Below are positions 16,994-25,294 of a stretch of DNA of 50,144 nt, piece after piece. This DNA comes from an uncultured Lachnospiraceae bacterium. GTDB lineage: Bacteria; Bacillota; Clostridia; Lachnospirales; Lachnospiraceae. Location of the stretch: positions 1 through 50,144 of the forward strand of contig CAMJPM010000010.1 of the NCBI GenBank assembly GCA_946407725.1, in the 5' to 3' direction. A program made the translations under genes and the position numbers. The stretch's first letter is position 1, and each line of letters opens with the position of its first letter. Under the pieces are notes generated by a model. It worked only from the letters and a program-made list of their open reading frames with translations. It had not been told where the DNA came from and made no database searches.

Positions 16994-17557
16994 ATGGAAC
17001 CGATCGAAAAATCAGAACCCCATACGGAGGCGGATTATTATGCTCTTCCTGATGATATCAGGGTAGAGCTTATAGATGGGGAATTCTATGATATGGCCGC
17101 GCCATCTCAGTTACATCAGGAAATGCTGGGACGTCTGGCAAGTATCATAATGGATCATATTGATAAAAACAAAGGAAAATGCAAGGTTATAATGGCGCCC
17201 TTTGATGTAAAACTGGAAGAGTCAAGGGATAATATAGTCCAGCCGGATATAAGCGTTATCTGCGACAGGGAAAAGCTGGACGGAAAAAGATGCAACGGGG
17301 CTCCTGACTGGGTGATAGAGATCGCGTCTCCCGGAAGCGTGAATCTGGATTACGTGAAAAAACTGAAGCTGTATCAGAGAGCCGGGGTAAGGGAATACTG
17401 GATAATAGATCCTGAGGATGAGAGCATCCTGGTCTATGGCTTTGAATCGAAGATCAACAGGTTTGCTGCATTTGGTTTTAAGGATACTGTGCCATCGGGA
17501 ATCATAAAAGATTTATCGATAGATTTTGCCGCAGTAATGGAACGTATTGGAATTTAA
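16994..17557 (+). CDS. Uma2-family (DUF820) restriction-endonuclease-fold protein
   Basis: A 187-residue protein of the Uma2/DUF820 family, which has the PD-(D/E)XK nuclease fold. Visible family features are the early VELIDGEFYDMAAPS strand-turn, QPDISVICD (catalytic Asp), the DWVIEIASPGS stretch (catalytic Glu) and KLKLYQRAGVREYWIIDP (catalytic Lys on the following helix, then the strand). AAGGAGG sits 5 nt from the ATG at 16994; a TTG three bases earlier is too close to it. The gene stands alone between the GH3 and M6 genes. The biological role of Uma2 proteins is unsettled; they are often scattered in multiple copies and associated with horizontal transfer. Confidence 0.85.
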   Translation: MEPIEKSEPHTEADYYALPDDIRVELIDGEFYDMAAPSQLHQEMLGRLASIIMDHIDKNKGKCKVIMAPFDVKLEESRDNIVQPDISVICDREKLDGKRCNGAPDWVIEIASPGSVNLDYVKKLKLYQRAGVREYWIIDPEDESILVYGFESKINRFAAFGFKDTVPSGIIKDLSIDFAAVMERIGI

Positions 17558-17645
17558 GGAGCTGATCATATATGACTTTTCATAAAAGTAATTTTTGAAC
17601 AGATCCTAATTCTTAACAACCATATTATAAGGGAAAGGAAAGAAA

Positions 17646-20609
17646 ATGTTTATGAAGATGGTGAAAAGGTTTATGATGATCAGCGTAACAATGATAGCGG
17701 CGGCTTTGTTTTTCACCATGCCCGTCTTTGCGGTTCCGGCGAACCCGAAGCCTTTTACGGTGATGCAGCCTGATGGGACGAAGGTGACTTTGAGCCACAG
17801 GGGGGATGAGTATTTTGATTTCTATATAACGGACGGCAATAAGCTTGTAATAAAGGATAAAGAAGGATGCTGGCGTTATTTAGAGAATGATGCTGCCGGC
17901 ATCATGGCTTTAGGAACTTCCGCCGGAGATGATGTACCGGAAACTGCCCTTGACAGCTCCGTTTTTTCGGACGAAAAAGCAAAGATGGAGTATGCTTCTT
18001 TAAGAGGTTCAAGCTATGATCCTGAGGGAAGGCGTGAATTTACGGAGCCAGTAACGCTTTCAAAGCTAAGGAACAGGGACGAAAAAGCCGGGATCTTAAG
18101 TGATGAGAAGGAAATGAAAACCCTGCCCCTTGTTACGATCGTTGTTAGCTTTAATAATATCGGCTATGACAAGGATCACTACTGGTACGATAAGCTTTAC
18201 GGAGAGGATAACAGCCTGAAGGATTATTACAGTGATATGTCCAATGGCAAGTTTACCTTTGTGCCTGTGGATGAGACATGCTCAAACAATAACATCGAAG
18301 GAAATGAAAACGATGAAATGGATCTTGAAGAAGGCTTTGATATGGAAAATGACGGTATCATCCATGTCACCATAGATCTGCCCCATGAGGACTGGAGCGT
18401 ACTCAATCCGAATGAAAAAACAGAGGAAGGTAAAAAGCAGTCCGAAAGAAATTGGCGTATGAGAAACTGTATGATCGAAGTGTTGAAAAAAGCATCGCCC
18501 TATTTAGGTGAAGGAGGCTTTGCCCGGTATGACTTAAATAAGAACGGTGAAATAGAAGATGATGAAATGGGAATAAGCTTTATCTTCGCAGGTTTTGAAG
18601 CATCCACCAGCTGGAATCAATACAGTGAAGATGAGCGTAACAGTCTTAATATTCAGGAAGATTACCTGACCTGGGCTCATCAGGGAAATATCTATGGTGA
18701 TGACGATGATGGGGATAAGGGCGCTATTATAGATGGTGTGAGAATCTCCAAGTATATTGTTATCTCTGATTTTCTGGTAAATGACAGGACTGAAGATTAT
18801 AAAAAAGGAAATAGTGAAGCACTTGCTCAGGAATCCTTAGGCGTAATATATCATGAGCTGGGACATTATATCGGGCTTCCGGATCTCTATGATACAGATT
18901 ATACGGAGGAGGGCGAATGGAAGGGCTACAGCGTGGGTGACTTAAGCCTTATGGACGGTGGAAGCTGGAGCAAGGATAAGGAAGGTAATTACTGCCCAGC
19001 GGGACTTGACGCCTGGAGCCGTGTCTGGCTGAGATGGGTGGATGAGGATAAAGTCACGGAAAGCGGAAAGTATACCCTTTACAGCCAGAATAGCGATAAG
19101 GGATATAATACTCTGTATATCCCCACGGATAATGATGGCGAATACTATCTTTTAGAGAACAGACAGCCTGAGGGATATGACAAGGCGCTGGATGATCTGG
19201 GATTTGAGAAAGAAAGTGATATGGACAAAGGAGGCGGAATAGTCATATGGCATATAGATGATAATTATTTTGAAAAGTACAAGGATGACAATACAGTGAA
19301 TAAGATAACCCATCATCCCGCCATTATGCCTCTGTATGCGGAATACAGGCTGCCCTGGAACGGGGAGGATTATCAGGAATTTGCCATGGAATTCAGATCC
19401 ACAAGCGCCAATTCGGCCTTGCCCTTCTATTCAAAAGATAATTATTCATCATATTACAGTGGAGCGGATGGCTTTGATGACGGGCTGATACTGCCTCTTT
19501 ACGGCACAGGGGATGCGGCGGATTTCAGGGACGGCAGAACACTGAGCAATATATCTCTCTTGTTCCCGGACAATCCGGCCAGGGAGATGCAGGTGGATAT
19601 AGCGTTCCTGGAAAATGAAGAAGAAAAAGAAGAAGATACGGATATACCCATTTCAAAAATAATAGATGAAAGTGAAAAGAAGCTTTTAGAGAGCAATACT
19701 GTTTCTTCGGCGTCAAAGAACAGCATACTTAAGAAAGCTGACAGCGCCATAGATAATGAGATCATGAAGAACAGCCTGGTATCCTTTAATTCAGCGCTGA
19801 AGGGAAAGGGAAGCAGTGCAAAGGAGTACTGGGTTAAGGTCAGCATGAATTCGGCTCTCCGCTATGACGGAAGGACCCATGTATTAAAGGACAGTGCAAA
19901 GGCTTCAAAATCAAAGAACCCTGATCTTTACGTGGAAGTACTGTACTGTGAAAAGACCGGAAATTTTGCGGAAAAAGCACCCTCCGCGAATGCTGTTGCC
20001 ACAAACGGTACTGATGGCTGGACAAAGGCCGAGGTTAAGAGCGCAAAGCTTAAAAACGCCAAAAAAGCCACCGTGGGCTATGACGGAACGAAGCTTGAAA
20101 GCGTGAAGGGCTTAAGCGGCAGCTGTTATCTTTCTTCTCTTACCTTAAAGGACAGCGAACTGAATAAATCCCTGGGGAAGGCTGTAAATCAGAAGCTTAA
20201 GGAACTCTCCGGAAACATTAAGAAGGATAAGACTTCAGATTACACAAGCGATGACCTTGACAGTGTAAAAGCCACCGAGGAGCAGCAGCTCCTTATACCG
20301 ATCTATCCTGCATTTATCGGTGTTAATGACAGCGGTACAAACACCTATAACACCATCGACGGCTATGAAAATAAGGTAGAGGTCACCATAAATCCCGGCA
20401 GCTTTGACAGCGCAAAGAATAAGCTTAAGGGATCTGAGGTCACCTTCAAATATGACGGAGGCTTTTCTAAAAAATTCGCTCTTAAATTTAAGAACGGAAA
20501 GAACATGGATTTTGAAGGCAGCGTAAGGGATGTCACTACTGCTGACGGAAAAAACAAAAAGCAGCTTGTGGGGACCGGTAATTATTTCGGCACCATTGAT
20601 TACGAGTAA
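17646..20609 (+). CDS. Secreted M6-family zinc metalloprotease (immune inhibitor A-like)
   Basis: A 987-residue secreted protease. The N-terminus has basic residues, a long hydrophobic stretch and a cleavage site near VFAVPA. The family start region PKPFTVMQPDGTKVTLSHRGDE is present (pro-region). The zinc site is HELGHYIGLPDLYD (His403, Glu404, His407), followed by the methionine turn SLMDGGSW. After the catalytic domain (to about residue 640) come about 330 residues of beta-rich, Lys/Ser-rich sequence (ALRYDGRTHVL, EVLYCEKTG) of the kind found on Lachnospiraceae surface proteins; it has broad similarity in style to the GH3 tail. The enzyme would degrade extracellular protein. A second in-frame ATG lies two codons in. 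The ribosome binding site is AAAGGAAAG. Confidence 0.92.
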   Translation: MFMKMVKRFMMISVTMIAAALFFTMPVFAVPANPKPFTVMQPDGTKVTLSHRGDEYFDFYITDGNKLVIKDKEGCWRYLENDAAGIMALGTSAGDDVPETALDSSVFSDEKAKMEYASLRGSSYDPEGRREFTEPVTLSKLRNRDEKAGILSDEKEMKTLPLVTIVVSFNNIGYDKDHYWYDKLYGEDNSLKDYYSDMSNGKFTFVPVDETCSNNNIEGNENDEMDLEEGFDMENDGIIHVTIDLPHEDWSVLNPNEKTEEGKKQSERNWRMRNCMIEVLKKASPYLGEGGFARYDLNKNGEIEDDEMGISFIFAGFEASTSWNQYSEDERNSLNIQEDYLTWAHQGNIYGDDDDGDKGAIIDGVRISKYIVISDFLVNDRTEDYKKGNSEALAQESLGVIYHELGHYIGLPDLYDTDYTEEGEWKGYSVGDLSLMDGGSWSKDKEGNYCPAGLDAWSRVWLRWVDEDKVTESGKYTLYSQNSDKGYNTLYIPTDNDGEYYLLENRQPEGYDKALDDLGFEKESDMDKGGGIVIWHIDDNYFEKYKDDNTVNKITHHPAIMPLYAEYRLPWNGEDYQEFAMEFRSTSANSALPFYSKDNYSSYYSGADGFDDGLILPLYGTGDAADFRDGRTLSNISLLFPDNPAREMQVDIAFLENEEEKEEDTDIPISKIIDESEKKLLESNTVSSASKNSILKKADSAIDNEIMKNSLVSFNSALKGKGSSAKEYWVKVSMNSALRYDGRTHVLKDSAKASKSKNPDLYVEVLYCEKTGNFAEKAPSANAVATNGTDGWTKAEVKSAKLKNAKKATVGYDGTKLESVKGLSGSCYLSSLTLKDSELNKSLGKAVNQKLKELSGNIKKDKTSDYTSDDLDSVKATEEQQLLIPIYPAFIGVNDSGTNTYNTIDGYENKVEVTINPGSFDSAKNKLKGSEVTFKYDGGFSKKFALKFKNGKNMDFEGSVRDVTTADGKNKKQLVGTGNYFGTIDYE

Positions 20610-20663
20610 AATCATTGAAACAGCCTATAAACTGTCATATGACACGGCAGGATTTAGACAAAA

Positions 20664-20692
20664 GGCGCCCCGGCAGAGACCGGGGCGTCTTT
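20664..20692 (+). terminator. Terminator of the M6 protease gene
   Basis: Stem CGCCCCGG / CCGGGGCG (20666-20673 with 20680-20687), extended by one wobble and one GC pair, loop CAGAGA, followed by TCTTT. It lies 55 bp after the stop codon. A 12-bp perfect palindrome TGTCATATGACA (20633-20644) lies just before it. Confidence 0.85.
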
Positions 20693-20743
20693 GGATATAA
20701 CGAAAAATCGGGGGGTTGTATTTAAAATAGAACATTGAAGGGG

Positions 20744-20770
20744 TAAACATAACTTGATTTTTGCCGATAT
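20744..20770 (+). promoter_or_regulatory. Sigma-28 (FliA/SigD) flagellar promoter
   Basis: TAAA at 20744-20747, exactly 15 nt, then GCCGATAT at 20763-20770, which is the class III flagellar promoter consensus of both E. coli FliA and B. subtilis SigD. It predicts a start near 20777 and a 130-nt leader ending in AAGGAG before the FliD-like gene. The leader contains an 8-bp hairpin (GGGTGTTT 20833-20840 with AAACACCC 20862-20869). Confidence 0.88.
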
Positions 20771-20910
20771 ATCTGGTAGAAATAGATCATAGGATAACTA
20801 TGTATATTTCCTGCCGAAAGGAGTCGGTGTCCGGGTGTTTTTTAACAAAACGAATTATGGTAAACACCCTGTAACTCAAAGAGTTTTATATACACAAGGA
20901 GCGTGATCAT

Positions 20911-21648
20911 ATGTCAAATACCATCAGCAGCGGCGGCGATTTTTCTTATTTGTTCGGTTCCAACTCTTCCACAAAATCCAACAGTCTCTATGATTATCTC
21001 GGGGATTATGCGGCTTTGAAGAACGGCAGTTCATATAAGCTTTACAAGGCTTATTATGCCCAGGAAGAGAATTCGGAAAAGGCGGCAAAAAACTCAATAA
21101 GCACAACTGAAAAGAATGCTTATACTTCTGTTAAGTCTGCAGCAGAGGATCTTTCTTCTTCCGTGGATAAACTCAGTTCGTCATCTCTTTTTGCCAAAGG
21201 AAACTTCCAGAAGACAGGCAGTGACGGAAGCAAAACTGATTCCGAGTATGATTATGACAAGATATACAGCGCAGTTTCAGATTTTATTGATAATTACAAC
21301 ACGCTTATAAAGAACGGGTCTTCGGAAAATCTGTCTTCCCTTAATGATGTGACCGTAAGGATGCTTAAAAACACCAAGGCCAATTCCTCTCTTCTGGGGT
21401 CTGTGGGCATTTCCGTTGGCAAGGACGGAAGTCTTTCCATTGACAGGGATAAGTTTAATTCCGCTGACATGAGCTCCATAAAGTCATTATTCCACGGAGC
21501 CGGATCATTTGCGGATTCCACTGCTTCCAGAGCCGGCATCATGAAGAATTCCGCTGCAAACAAATTAAGCAGCAGCAAGGTTTATAATGCAGAGGGAACC
21601 CAGGAAAAGACAGGAAACGATAACAGCACATATTCTGCAATAGTCTGA
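20911..21648 (+). CDS. FliD-like flagellar hook-associated protein, short form
   Basis: A 245-residue, Ser/Asn/Lys-rich protein with no signal peptide, as expected for export through the flagellar type III apparatus. It matches the C-terminal portion of filament-cap proteins: helical YDKIYSAVSDFIDNYNTLI, a turn-rich middle, then SVGISVGKDGSLSIDRDKF followed by a short helix and SFADSTASRAGI. Full-length FliD is about twice as long or more, so this is a stand-alone short paralogue lacking the outer D2/D3 domains, not an obvious truncation: it has its own ribosome binding site (AAGGAG) and a sigma-28 promoter. It may cap or decorate the filament, or act as an exported accessory protein. Function is inference; the flagellar link is strong because of the promoter. 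Confidence 0.75.
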   Translation: MSNTISSGGDFSYLFGSNSSTKSNSLYDYLGDYAALKNGSSYKLYKAYYAQEENSEKAAKNSISTTEKNAYTSVKSAAEDLSSSVDKLSSSSLFAKGNFQKTGSDGSKTDSEYDYDKIYSAVSDFIDNYNTLIKNGSSENLSSLNDVTVRMLKNTKANSSLLGSVGISVGKDGSLSIDRDKFNSADMSSIKSLFHGAGSFADSTASRAGIMKNSAANKLSSSKVYNAEGTQEKTGNDNSTYSAIV

Positions 21649-21671
21649 GTAAGTGTTTTTTCATTTTTTGC

Positions 21672-21699
21672 TTGACGGAATACTGATTTGTGCTATAAT
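21672..21699 (+). promoter_or_regulatory. Sigma-A promoter of rpsU
   Basis: TTGACG (21672-21677), a 16-bp spacer and a perfect TATAAT (21694-21699). The leader of about 70 nt includes a small inverted repeat (TTGTGT...ACACAA, about 21705-21721) and a GGGAGG ribosome binding site. Confidence 0.88.
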
Positions 21700-21778
21700 T
21701 CCTTTGTGTGTTTAACACAAATACCCATTCAGGCGTCGTAAGGAAGGTCTGTTGGTCTGAAGGGAGGTCAGGTGGAAG

Positions 21779-21955
21779 ATGTCAAATGTTATCGTAAAAG
21801 AAAACGAATCTCTTGACAGTGCGCTGCGCCGTTTCAAAAGAAACTGTGCAAAGGCAGGTATCCAGCAGGAGATACGTAAGCGTGAGCATTACGAGAAGCC
21901 CAGCGTAAGACGTAAGAAAAAGTCTGAAGCTGCACGTAAGCGTAAGTATAATTGA
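21779..21955 (+). CDS. rpsU: 30S ribosomal protein S21
   Basis: A 58-residue basic protein starting [20 protein letters not shown] and continuing through [20 protein letters not shown], the characteristic S21 sequence. S21 sits on the 30S platform near the anti-Shine-Dalgarno end of 16S rRNA and aids initiation. The gene has its own strong promoter and an immediate terminator, so it is a single-gene unit. GGGAGG precedes the ATG by about 13 nt. Many arginines use CGT, typical of highly expressed genes. Confidence 0.97.
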   Translation: MSNVIVKENESLDSALRRFKRNCAKAGIQQEIRKREHYEKPSVRRKKKSEAARKRKYN

Positions 21956-21963
21956 TTTTTCAG

Positions 21964-21989
21964 GCTCCGGCGAAAGCCGGAGCTTTTTT
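21964..21989 (+). terminator. Terminator of rpsU
   Basis: Perfect 8-bp stem GCTCCGGC / GCCGGAGC with a GAAA tetraloop, directly followed by TTTTTT, 8 bp after the rpsU stop codon. Confidence 0.95.
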
Positions 21990-22049
21990 GAGCGATAGGC
22001 CGTCAAGCGGCTGTCGGGCAGGCACGACGGCTGTTTGAAGGCTGACGGA

Positions 22050-22083
22050 CAATCGATCAGGGTGTTTTATCCCTGATCGATTG
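22050..22083 (+). repeat. Perfect 13-bp inverted repeat before the NusG-II gene
   Basis: CAATCGATCAGGG and its exact complement flank an 8-nt loop. No T-run follows, so it is not a standard terminator. It overlaps the first possible (TTG) start of the next gene, so if transcribed it would hide that start. A looser GCCGTC / GACGGC pair lies just upstream in the same gap. Confidence 0.8.
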
Positions 22084-22497
22084 AGTTTCTTAAATAGTTG
22101 GATTATTTTGTATAAGTCACTGTGTTTCAGAAAAACGGATATGATAATACCTGTGGCGACCCTTGCGGCGGCTTTTCTTATTTTTTTTGCAGGATTCCGT
22201 TATGTGGCAGGCGGAACAGGAGATACTGTAGTTATCAGTGTTTCGGGCGTGGAATATGAACGGCTTCCCCTGGATACAGATGCTGATGTTATTATTCCGG
22301 GAGAGAGGGGGCTTAATAACCATCTTGTCATTAAAGACGGAACAGCTGAAATTACAGACGCTCTGTGTCCTGATAAGATCTGTGTCCATCAGAAAAGCAT
22401 AAGTCATGACGGTGAGACCATAGTCTGTCTTCCCAACAAGGTGGTTATAGAGATCGAAGCAGAGGAAAGAGGTGGAGTGGATGCTGTCGCCAGGTAG
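22081..22497 (+). CDS. NusG domain II-containing membrane-anchored protein
   Basis: Up to 138 residues: a single N-terminal membrane anchor (MIIPVATLAAAFLIFFAG) and an exposed beta domain of the NusG-II type (VVISVSGVEYERLPL...NHLVIKDGTAEI). A conserved cysteine pair lies in CPDKICVHQKSIS and IVCLPNKVVIEI. Despite the domain name this is not transcription factor NusG. In Clostridia such proteins typically sit next to a Gx transporter gene, as here. The start is uncertain: the longest reading begins at TTG 22081 inside an inverted repeat; TTG 22108 or ATG 22141 are alternatives, and none has a good ribosome binding site. The 3' end overlaps the next gene. Confidence 0.8.
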   Translation: MSFLNSWIILYKSLCFRKTDMIIPVATLAAAFLIFFAGFRYVAGGTGDTVVISVSGVEYERLPLDTDADVIIPGERGLNNHLVIKDGTAEITDALCPDKICVHQKSISHDGETIVCLPNKVVIEIEAEERGGVDAVAR

Positions 22498-23014
22498 AAA
22501 AATCGCTTTTCTCTCCGTACTTACCGCCCTGGGAATGATACTTTCATATCTGGAGGCATTGCTGCCTGTTTTTTTCGGGGTTCCGGGAATGAAAGCCGGG
22601 CTTGGGAACATACTGGTGGTTTTTCTTTTGTATTCTTACGGATGGAAGGAAGCTCTCACGGTCAATCTTTTAAGGATAGCGCTGACATCGCTGCTGTTTG
22701 GCAGCCCCTACAGCTTTGCATACAGTCTGGCGGGAGCTCTGCTCAGCTTTATGGTTATGGTAATATTGAAAAGGACCGGATTATTTTCCTGCTACGGAGT
22801 GAGTATGGCAGGCGGGGTCTTTCATAATACCGGCCAGATCATAACTGCTGTTTTTCTGGTGGAAAATTACCGGATAGTGCTTTATCTGCCGCCTCTTCTG
22901 ATAAGTGGCTGTATTACCGGCCTGTTTATTGGGTTTATTGCGGTTATAATGCTAAAGAGAATGAGAAATGTTTCTTTAGAGGAGAATGCTGCTGAAAAGA
23001 ATTTGCCAAAATGA
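22481..23014 (+). CDS. Gx transporter family protein (heptaprenyl-diphosphate synthase component I-like)
   Basis: A 177-residue polytopic membrane protein with about five hydrophobic helices. It shows the family's ALGMILSYLEALLPVFFGVPG and MKAGLGNILVVFLLYSYGWKEA elements, then SLLFGSPYSFAYSLAGALLSF. The family (Hpre_diP_synt_I) was named for a synthase subunit but looks like a small transporter/S-component. The ATG at 22481 has AGGTGG upstream; a GTG at 22472 is possible. It overlaps the NusG-II gene by 17 bp, implying translational coupling. The pair is likely to work in the membrane, possibly in a flavin- or quinone-related process; that role is inferred only from common co-occurrence. Confidence 0.82.
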   Translation: MLSPGRKIAFLSVLTALGMILSYLEALLPVFFGVPGMKAGLGNILVVFLLYSYGWKEALTVNLLRIALTSLLFGSPYSFAYSLAGALLSFMVMVILKRTGLFSCYGVSMAGGVFHNTGQIITAVFLVENYRIVLYLPPLLISGCITGLFIGFIAVIMLKRMRNVSLEENAAEKNLPK

Positions 23015-23035
23015 TGGCGGAGCATTAAAAAAAGT

Positions 23036-23650
23036 ATGATAGAATTTTTAAGAGGAAAGGTTGCGGACCTTGATATCAACCGCATGGTTATAGATGTAAA
23101 CGGAGTAGGCTACGTTCTTTCCATATCTGAAAGTACTGCGGCCCTCATGCCTTCCGTGGGAGAAGAGGTAAAGGTATATACCTTTATGTCTGTCAGGGAT
23201 GACGGTGTAAGTCTCTTTGGCTTTCCTTCGGCTGACGATCTTACGGTATTTAAGCTGCTCATTACGGTAAGCGGTGTAGGACCCAAGGGCGCACAGGGAA
23301 TTCTTTCCGTTTTTACCCCGGATGATCTCAGATTTGCTATTTTGTCAGGGGATTCAAAGGCTATTGCAAAGGCTCCCGGAATTGGTAAGAAAACTGCGGA
23401 AAGAGTTATAATAGACTTGAAGGATAAGATCAGCGCCGCGGATACGGTAAAGGGACTTTTTGATGAAGGTGATAATAAAGCTACCGGGGCGGTATCCGAG
23501 GGCGCAAGGGAAGAGGCAAAGGAAGCACTCATTGCATTGGGATATTCATCCTCAGATGCTTACAGGGCTGTAAAGGAGGCTGCCGCAGCTCTGGGGAATG
23601 AAGCGGATACGGATACACTTCTTAAGGCTGCATTGAAAGTGATAAGCTGA
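23036..23650 (+). CDS. ruvA: Holliday junction branch migration protein RuvA
   Basis: A 204-residue cytosolic protein that binds four-way DNA junctions as a tetramer and positions the RuvB motor. The N-terminal OB fold ([23 protein letters not shown]) is followed by helix-hairpin-helix motifs ([18 protein letters not shown] and [19 protein letters not shown]). A linker leads to domain III ([19 protein letters not shown]), which contacts RuvB. The stop codon is 2 bp from ruvB. GGAG lies about 13 nt before the ATG. Usual length and gene order. Confidence 0.98.
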   Translation: MIEFLRGKVADLDINRMVIDVNGVGYVLSISESTAALMPSVGEEVKVYTFMSVRDDGVSLFGFPSADDLTVFKLLITVSGVGPKGAQGILSVFTPDDLRFAILSGDSKAIAKAPGIGKKTAERVIIDLKDKISAADTVKGLFDEGDNKATGAVSEGAREEAKEALIALGYSSSDAYRAVKEAAAALGNEADTDTLLKAALKVIS

Positions 23651-23652
23651 TC

Positions 23653-24645
23653 ATGGAAAAAAGAGTTATAGAGACCAGATTTACTGAAGAAGATATACGG
23701 ATAGAAGGATCCCTCAGGCCGAAAACACTGGATGAGTACATAGGTCAGGACAAGATAAAGGAGACCCTGAAAATCTATATAGATGCCGCAAAGAAAAGAA
23801 AAGATCCGTTAGATCATGTGTTATTTTATGGACCTCCGGGTCTGGGGAAGACTACCATTGCCGGTATTATCGCAGAAGAGATGGGTGTAAACATGAAGAT
23901 CACCAGCGGCCCGGCCATAGAACGGCCCGGCGATATGGCGGCTATTCTTAACGGTCTCAAGGATTCGGACGTGCTCTTTGTAGATGAGATACACAGGCTG
24001 AACCGCCAGGTGGAGGAGGTATTATACCCTGCCATGGAGGACTTTGCCATAGATATTATGATAGGAAAGGGACCGGCCGCCAAATCCATAAGGCTGTCCC
24101 TGCCCAGATTTACACTGATCGGCGCCACCACCAGGGCAGGTCTCTTATCCGCACCTTTAAGGGACCGTTTCGGTGTTATCAACCATATGGAATTTTATTC
24201 GGTTACGGATCTTTCCACCATAATCATTAATTCCGCTAAAAGGCTTAAGGTTGGGATTGAAATGGAAGCCGCTTCCGAGATAGCAAGGAGATCCAGGGGG
24301 ACTCCCAGGATAGCAAACCGGCTGTTAAAGCGGGTCAGGGATTTTGCGGAGGTTAAATATGAAGGGAAGATCACTCCGGAGGTGGCAAACACAGCGCTGG
24401 ATCTTATGGAGGTAGACAAATACGGCCTTGATAATCTGGACAGGAATATCCTGAATATCATGATCGAGAAATTTAAGGGCGGACCGGTGGGCCTTGATAC
24501 CCTTGCCGCCGCCATCGGTGAGGATACAGGTACCATAGAGGATGTTTACGAGCCCTATCTCTTAAAAAACGGATTTATAATGCGCACTCCCAGAGGAAGG
24601 GTGGTTACTGATCTTGCCTATGCGCATCTTGGACTTGGCTTATAG
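23653..24645 (+). CDS. ruvB: Holliday junction branch migration DNA helicase RuvB
   Basis: A 330-residue hexameric AAA+ ATPase that drives branch migration with RuvA. Visible motifs: [19 protein letters not shown], Walker [10 protein letters not shown], Walker B FVDEIHRL, sensor [10 protein letters not shown], arginine-finger region APLRDRFG, sensor [19 protein letters not shown], and the C-terminal winged helix ([32 protein letters not shown]). All are intact and full length. It is co-transcribed with ruvA. A promoter for the next gene overlaps its last codons. Confidence 0.99.
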   Translation: MEKRVIETRFTEEDIRIEGSLRPKTLDEYIGQDKIKETLKIYIDAAKKRKDPLDHVLFYGPPGLGKTTIAGIIAEEMGVNMKITSGPAIERPGDMAAILNGLKDSDVLFVDEIHRLNRQVEEVLYPAMEDFAIDIMIGKGPAAKSIRLSLPRFTLIGATTRAGLLSAPLRDRFGVINHMEFYSVTDLSTIIINSAKRLKVGIEMEAASEIARRSRGTPRIANRLLKRVRDFAEVKYEGKITPEVANTALDLMEVDKYGLDNLDRNILNIMIEKFKGGPVGLDTLAAAIGEDTGTIEDVYEPYLLKNGFIMRTPRGRVVTDLAYAHLGLGL

Positions 24646-24663
24646 AGTGCAATCTGATATACT
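24635..24663 (+). promoter_or_regulatory. Sigma-A type promoter for zapA, inside the end of ruvB
   Basis: TTGGCT (24635-24640), a 17-bp spacer and TATACT (24658-24663). It would give zapA and the U32 genes transcription independent of ruvAB, with a leader of about 80 nt. Confidence 0.55.
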
Positions 24664-24751
24664 TTATGTCGGAAATGCTTTATCATAAACAAAAGTGTCT
24701 GTTATTTTTCAACAGGTCCTACATATAACAGATATATTTCGGAGAATTCAG

Positions 24752-25294
24752 ATGGCTACTAAAAACGATACGGAAGTTCTGATAGGGGGCAAGGTTTTTA
24801 CCCTTTCAGGCTATGAGAGTGAGGAATACCTGCAGAGGATCGCAGCATATATTAACGGGAAGATCTCTGAATACAGTAAGATCGACAGTTATTCAAGACA
24901 GAGCATTGATGTTCAGAATATCCTCCTTCAGCTTAACATAGCGGATGATTATTTTAAGACCCGTGAGAAGCTGGAAGTGATGAAGGATGCTTCCGATGCC
25001 AAGGATAAGGAACTCTATGATGTTAAGCACGATCTCATTACTACCCAGATCAAGCTTAAAAGCCTGGAGGAATCCCTGCAGAAGCTGAGGGAAGAAAACA
25101 ACGAGAACCAGAAAAAGATCGTTAAGCTGGAGACTGAGCTGGGACTTTTGGAAGAAGATGACGATTATCTGGATGAAGCTCCGGAAAACGTGAACGATAT
25201 TGCAGAAGTCGTTGAAGAAGACGACAGAACAGCAAAGGCTGTTAAGCATACTCCGGTTCAAAACCGCAGAAGCGGAAAAAGAAAAAGACATTGA
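24752..25294 (+). CDS. zapA: Cell division protein ZapA, long form
   Basis: FtsZ-associated protein that bundles protofilaments at the Z ring. The N-terminal 90 residues are a ZapA domain (EVLIGGKVFTLSGYESEEYLQRIAAYINGKISEY, then DVQNILLQLNIADDYF). A coiled coil follows (about 75-130), then an acidic tail (EEDDDYLDEAPE) and a basic end (RRSGKRKRH). At 180 residues it is longer than the roughly 100-residue enterobacterial protein; extra tails are common in Clostridia. The ATG at 24752 is chosen because CGGAG is nearby and the domain begins there; a reading from 24695 would only add an unlikely leader. The stop overlaps the TTG start of the next gene. Confidence 0.87.
   Translation: MATKNDTEVLIGGKVFTLSGYESEEYLQRIAAYINGKISEYSKIDSYSRQSIDVQNILLQLNIADDYFKTREKLEVMKDASDAKDKELYDVKHDLITTQIKLKSLEESLQKLREENNENQKKIVKLETELGLLEEDDDYLDEAPENVNDIAEVVEEDDRTAKAVKHTPVQNRRSGKRKRH

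Noticed and set aside
24695..24751. Upstream extension of zapA
   Set aside because: The extra 19 residues lie in the predicted leader after a promoter, and the conserved ZapA domain begins right after the ATG at 24752.
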